Shown here piece by piece: positions 62,240 through 64,000 of a DNA stretch of 64,000 nucleotides. Numbering within the stretch: position 1 is the first letter of the stretch; each line of letters starts with the position of its first letter. Where the stretch lies: positions 20,000,430 to 20,064,429 of the forward strand of contig OU452204.1 of assembly GCA_911728435.2 (NCBI GenBank), read 5' to 3'. Both the position numbers and the translations under genes were made by a program. Origin of the DNA: Apoderus coryli (taxonomy: Eukaryota > Arthropoda > Insecta > Coleoptera > Attelabidae). The notes beneath the pieces are model-generated. The model was not told the origin of the DNA. It saw only the letters and a list, made by a program, of their open reading frames with translations, and did no database searches.

Positions 62240-64000
62240 GTATCCCCTAATAATTACATTGTGCAGCTTAATAATAATTTTTAATAATTTTTGCCAATTT
62301 TTGGATATAAGTAACGTCAATTTTACTAGAAATGAAAGTGGTAGATTGCTTGATCTAATATTAAGTCGATTTCCGGCGACAGTGTCTGGGTCTATTAATT
62401 ACTTCCTACCAGTTGATCGACATCATCCTCCTCTAGATGTTGACTATATTATCAATGACGCAGGGAACACTATAAGAACAAATAGTTGTAAACCATTTTT
62501 TAATTTTAAGAAAGCTAATTTCCCTGCAACGTATAGACATATGCTTGAGTTCGACTTTTCTAGTCTTGCCAACTGTAGTCACAATATAAAAACTGAGGTG
62601 AGTTCCTCTTACAGGGTGTACTTGCGTGATGCTGAGCGTAGATTGAGTAGTGATCCTTACAAGTTTTGGTCTTTTGTCAATTCCAGAAGCAAATCTGGGC
62701 GATTGCCTGGTAGTATGACTTACAATGATAATAATATTGATGATCCGCAGGAACTTGTCAATACATTTGCGTAATTTTTCACCACATCATACGTTGCATC
62801 TCAGGCATTTGATATTGATCAGGGATTGTTTGATGTTGTGAATCTGTCTCATTTACCGGATCGTGTGATTACTGAGACGGAGGTCTATAAAGCTTTGAGA
62901 AGGTTAAAAGCTAAATTTACATCGGGTCCTGATGGTATACCATCTTTTGTAATTAGGGATTGTGCCACTGTGTTTGCTAAACCATTGTGTACAATATTCA
63001 ATGTTTCTTTGCGATCGTGTAGTTTCCCCTCTGATTGGAAATCTTCTAGAGTAACGCCGGTTCATAAGAAGGGAGTTAAACAGGATATTTCAAATTATAG
63101 ACCAATTTCCATACAGTCGTGTTTTTCTAAAGTTTTTGAATTTGTGCTCCATGATATTATTATGAGCCATGTTAGGCATCAGATTTCATCGGTACAACAT
63201 GGCTTTTTTCCCGGTCGTTCTACGTCAACTAATTTATTGGTTTAAACACAGTTTTTAACTGAGCGACTTGTTGATAACGGGGGTCAGGTAGATGTAATCT
63301 ACACTGATATTTCTAAAGCCTTTGATAGACTTGATCATGGTATTCTACTGCGTAAACTGTGTCGTTATGGACTATCTTATAATTTACTGCTGCTTTTGAA
63401 GTCGTATCTGAAGGATAGATTTCAGTATGTGGAAAGTCAAGGATTTCGTTCCGCAAATTTTAAAGTGTCATCTGGTGTTCCCCAGGGCTCTGTCCTTGGA
63501 CCATTGTTGTTCCTGTGTTTTATCGATGATATTTCTAGTGGCTTGACAAATAGTTCGTTATTATATGCTGACGACTTCCAAGTATGTCATTAATAGTACT
63601 GAAGATTGTTCTCATCTTCAGGACGATTTAAATGTTGTATATGAGTGGTGTGTCCGTAATAATCTTTATCTGAATATTGATAAATGTTTTAGTGTTTCCT
63701 ATACACGGAAAATAAACCCTGTCAAATTTTTCATATTGTATAAATAACACAACATTAACAACTTGCGATGAGCTTAAAGATTTAGGTGTTTGGTTTGATG
63801 GTAAACTGAGCTTTACTAATCATTACAATAATATAGTTTCAGCATCCTATAGATCTCTAGGTTTTATTGAGCGCAATTCGAAAGAGTTTGTGGCACCTCA
63901 AACTCTCATTGTTCTTTTCAACGCATTTGTCAGATCTAAACTGGAATATGCATCTGTAGTATGGAATCCTATGTATGTCATACATATGAATAATATTGAA
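62240..64000 (+). mobile_element. Jockey-type LINE, endonuclease tail plus reverse transcriptase, runs off the window
   Basis: Plus strand in order: FTRNESGRLLDLILSRFPAT and LPVDRHHPPLDVDY (end of the AP-type endonuclease), YKFWSFVNSRSKSGRLPG, a stop at 62772, ALRRLKAKFTSGPDGIPSFV, VTPVHKKGVKQDISNYRPIS, GFFPGRSTSTNLLV, a stop at 63243, [51 protein letters not shown] (catalytic pair intact) and, after stops and shifts, DELKDLGVWFDGKLSF and NAFVRSKLEYASVVWNPMY at the edge. It lies in the last TMTC intron seen, in the same orientation as the gene, and is the only copy here with legible endonuclease sequence. Confidence 0.93.

Noticed and set aside
1..64000. CRISPR array, operon or phage-like system
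   Set aside because: Repeats present are minisatellite, inverted-repeat transposon ends and LINE tails; the gene structure and splice sites are eukaryotic.

Overview
The window is AT-rich arthropod (most likely insect) nuclear DNA. The evidence is a large-intron gene with consensus GT/AG introns, embedded in decayed mariner/Tc1-type, hAT, Crypton-like, BEL/Pao, Gypsy and many non-LTR (LINE) elements. A beetle-like genome would fit the repeat content, but the species cannot be fixed from this sequence.

I can support one host gene. It is a plus-strand gene for a TMTC-family protein O-mannosyltransferase, closest in my judgement to the TMTC1 subgroup. Nine coding exons lie at 5845-6047, 31035-31212, 39682-39755, 49855-49992, 54746-54818, 55627-55730, 60448-60637, 60964-61085 and 61153-61317. 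Every junction keeps the reading frame, giving about 415 codons that cover the polytopic membrane/catalytic half. The start exon (upstream) and the tetratricopeptide-repeat exons (downstream) lie outside the window or were not recognised. Introns range from 67 bp to about 25 kb.

Almost everything else is intronic transposon debris. 1-5.8 kb: BEL/Pao integrase fragment, hAT fragment, internally deleted mariner with intact ends. 6-31 kb (intron 1): a 15-bp minisatellite, a 118-bp tandem duplication, a 1.24-kb element with 457-bp terminal inverted repeats, several LINE fragments including a 476-codon open reverse transcriptase, mariner/Tc1 remnants, and a fragment with a restriction-like (R2-type) endonuclease motif. 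31-39.7 kb: a foldback element into which a LINE has inserted, and more LINEs. 39.7-49.9 kb: an R1-clade LINE, an RNase H-bearing LINE tail and LINE 3' ends. 50-54.7 kb: LINE, two related IS630/Tc1-type transposase fragments in opposite orientation, a (GGGTT)n run, and a Crypton-like tyrosine recombinase pseudogene whose catalytic Tyr codon reads as a stop. 55-60.4 kb: Gypsy 3' end and LINE pieces. 62.2 kb to the edge: a LINE with endonuclease tail and reverse transcriptase.

I found no tRNA, rRNA, CRISPR or operon-like system. The items most worth a second look are the Crypton-like element with flanking direct repeats, the long-TIR element, the nested foldback/LINE insertion and the recurrent TACAGGGTG-type ends.
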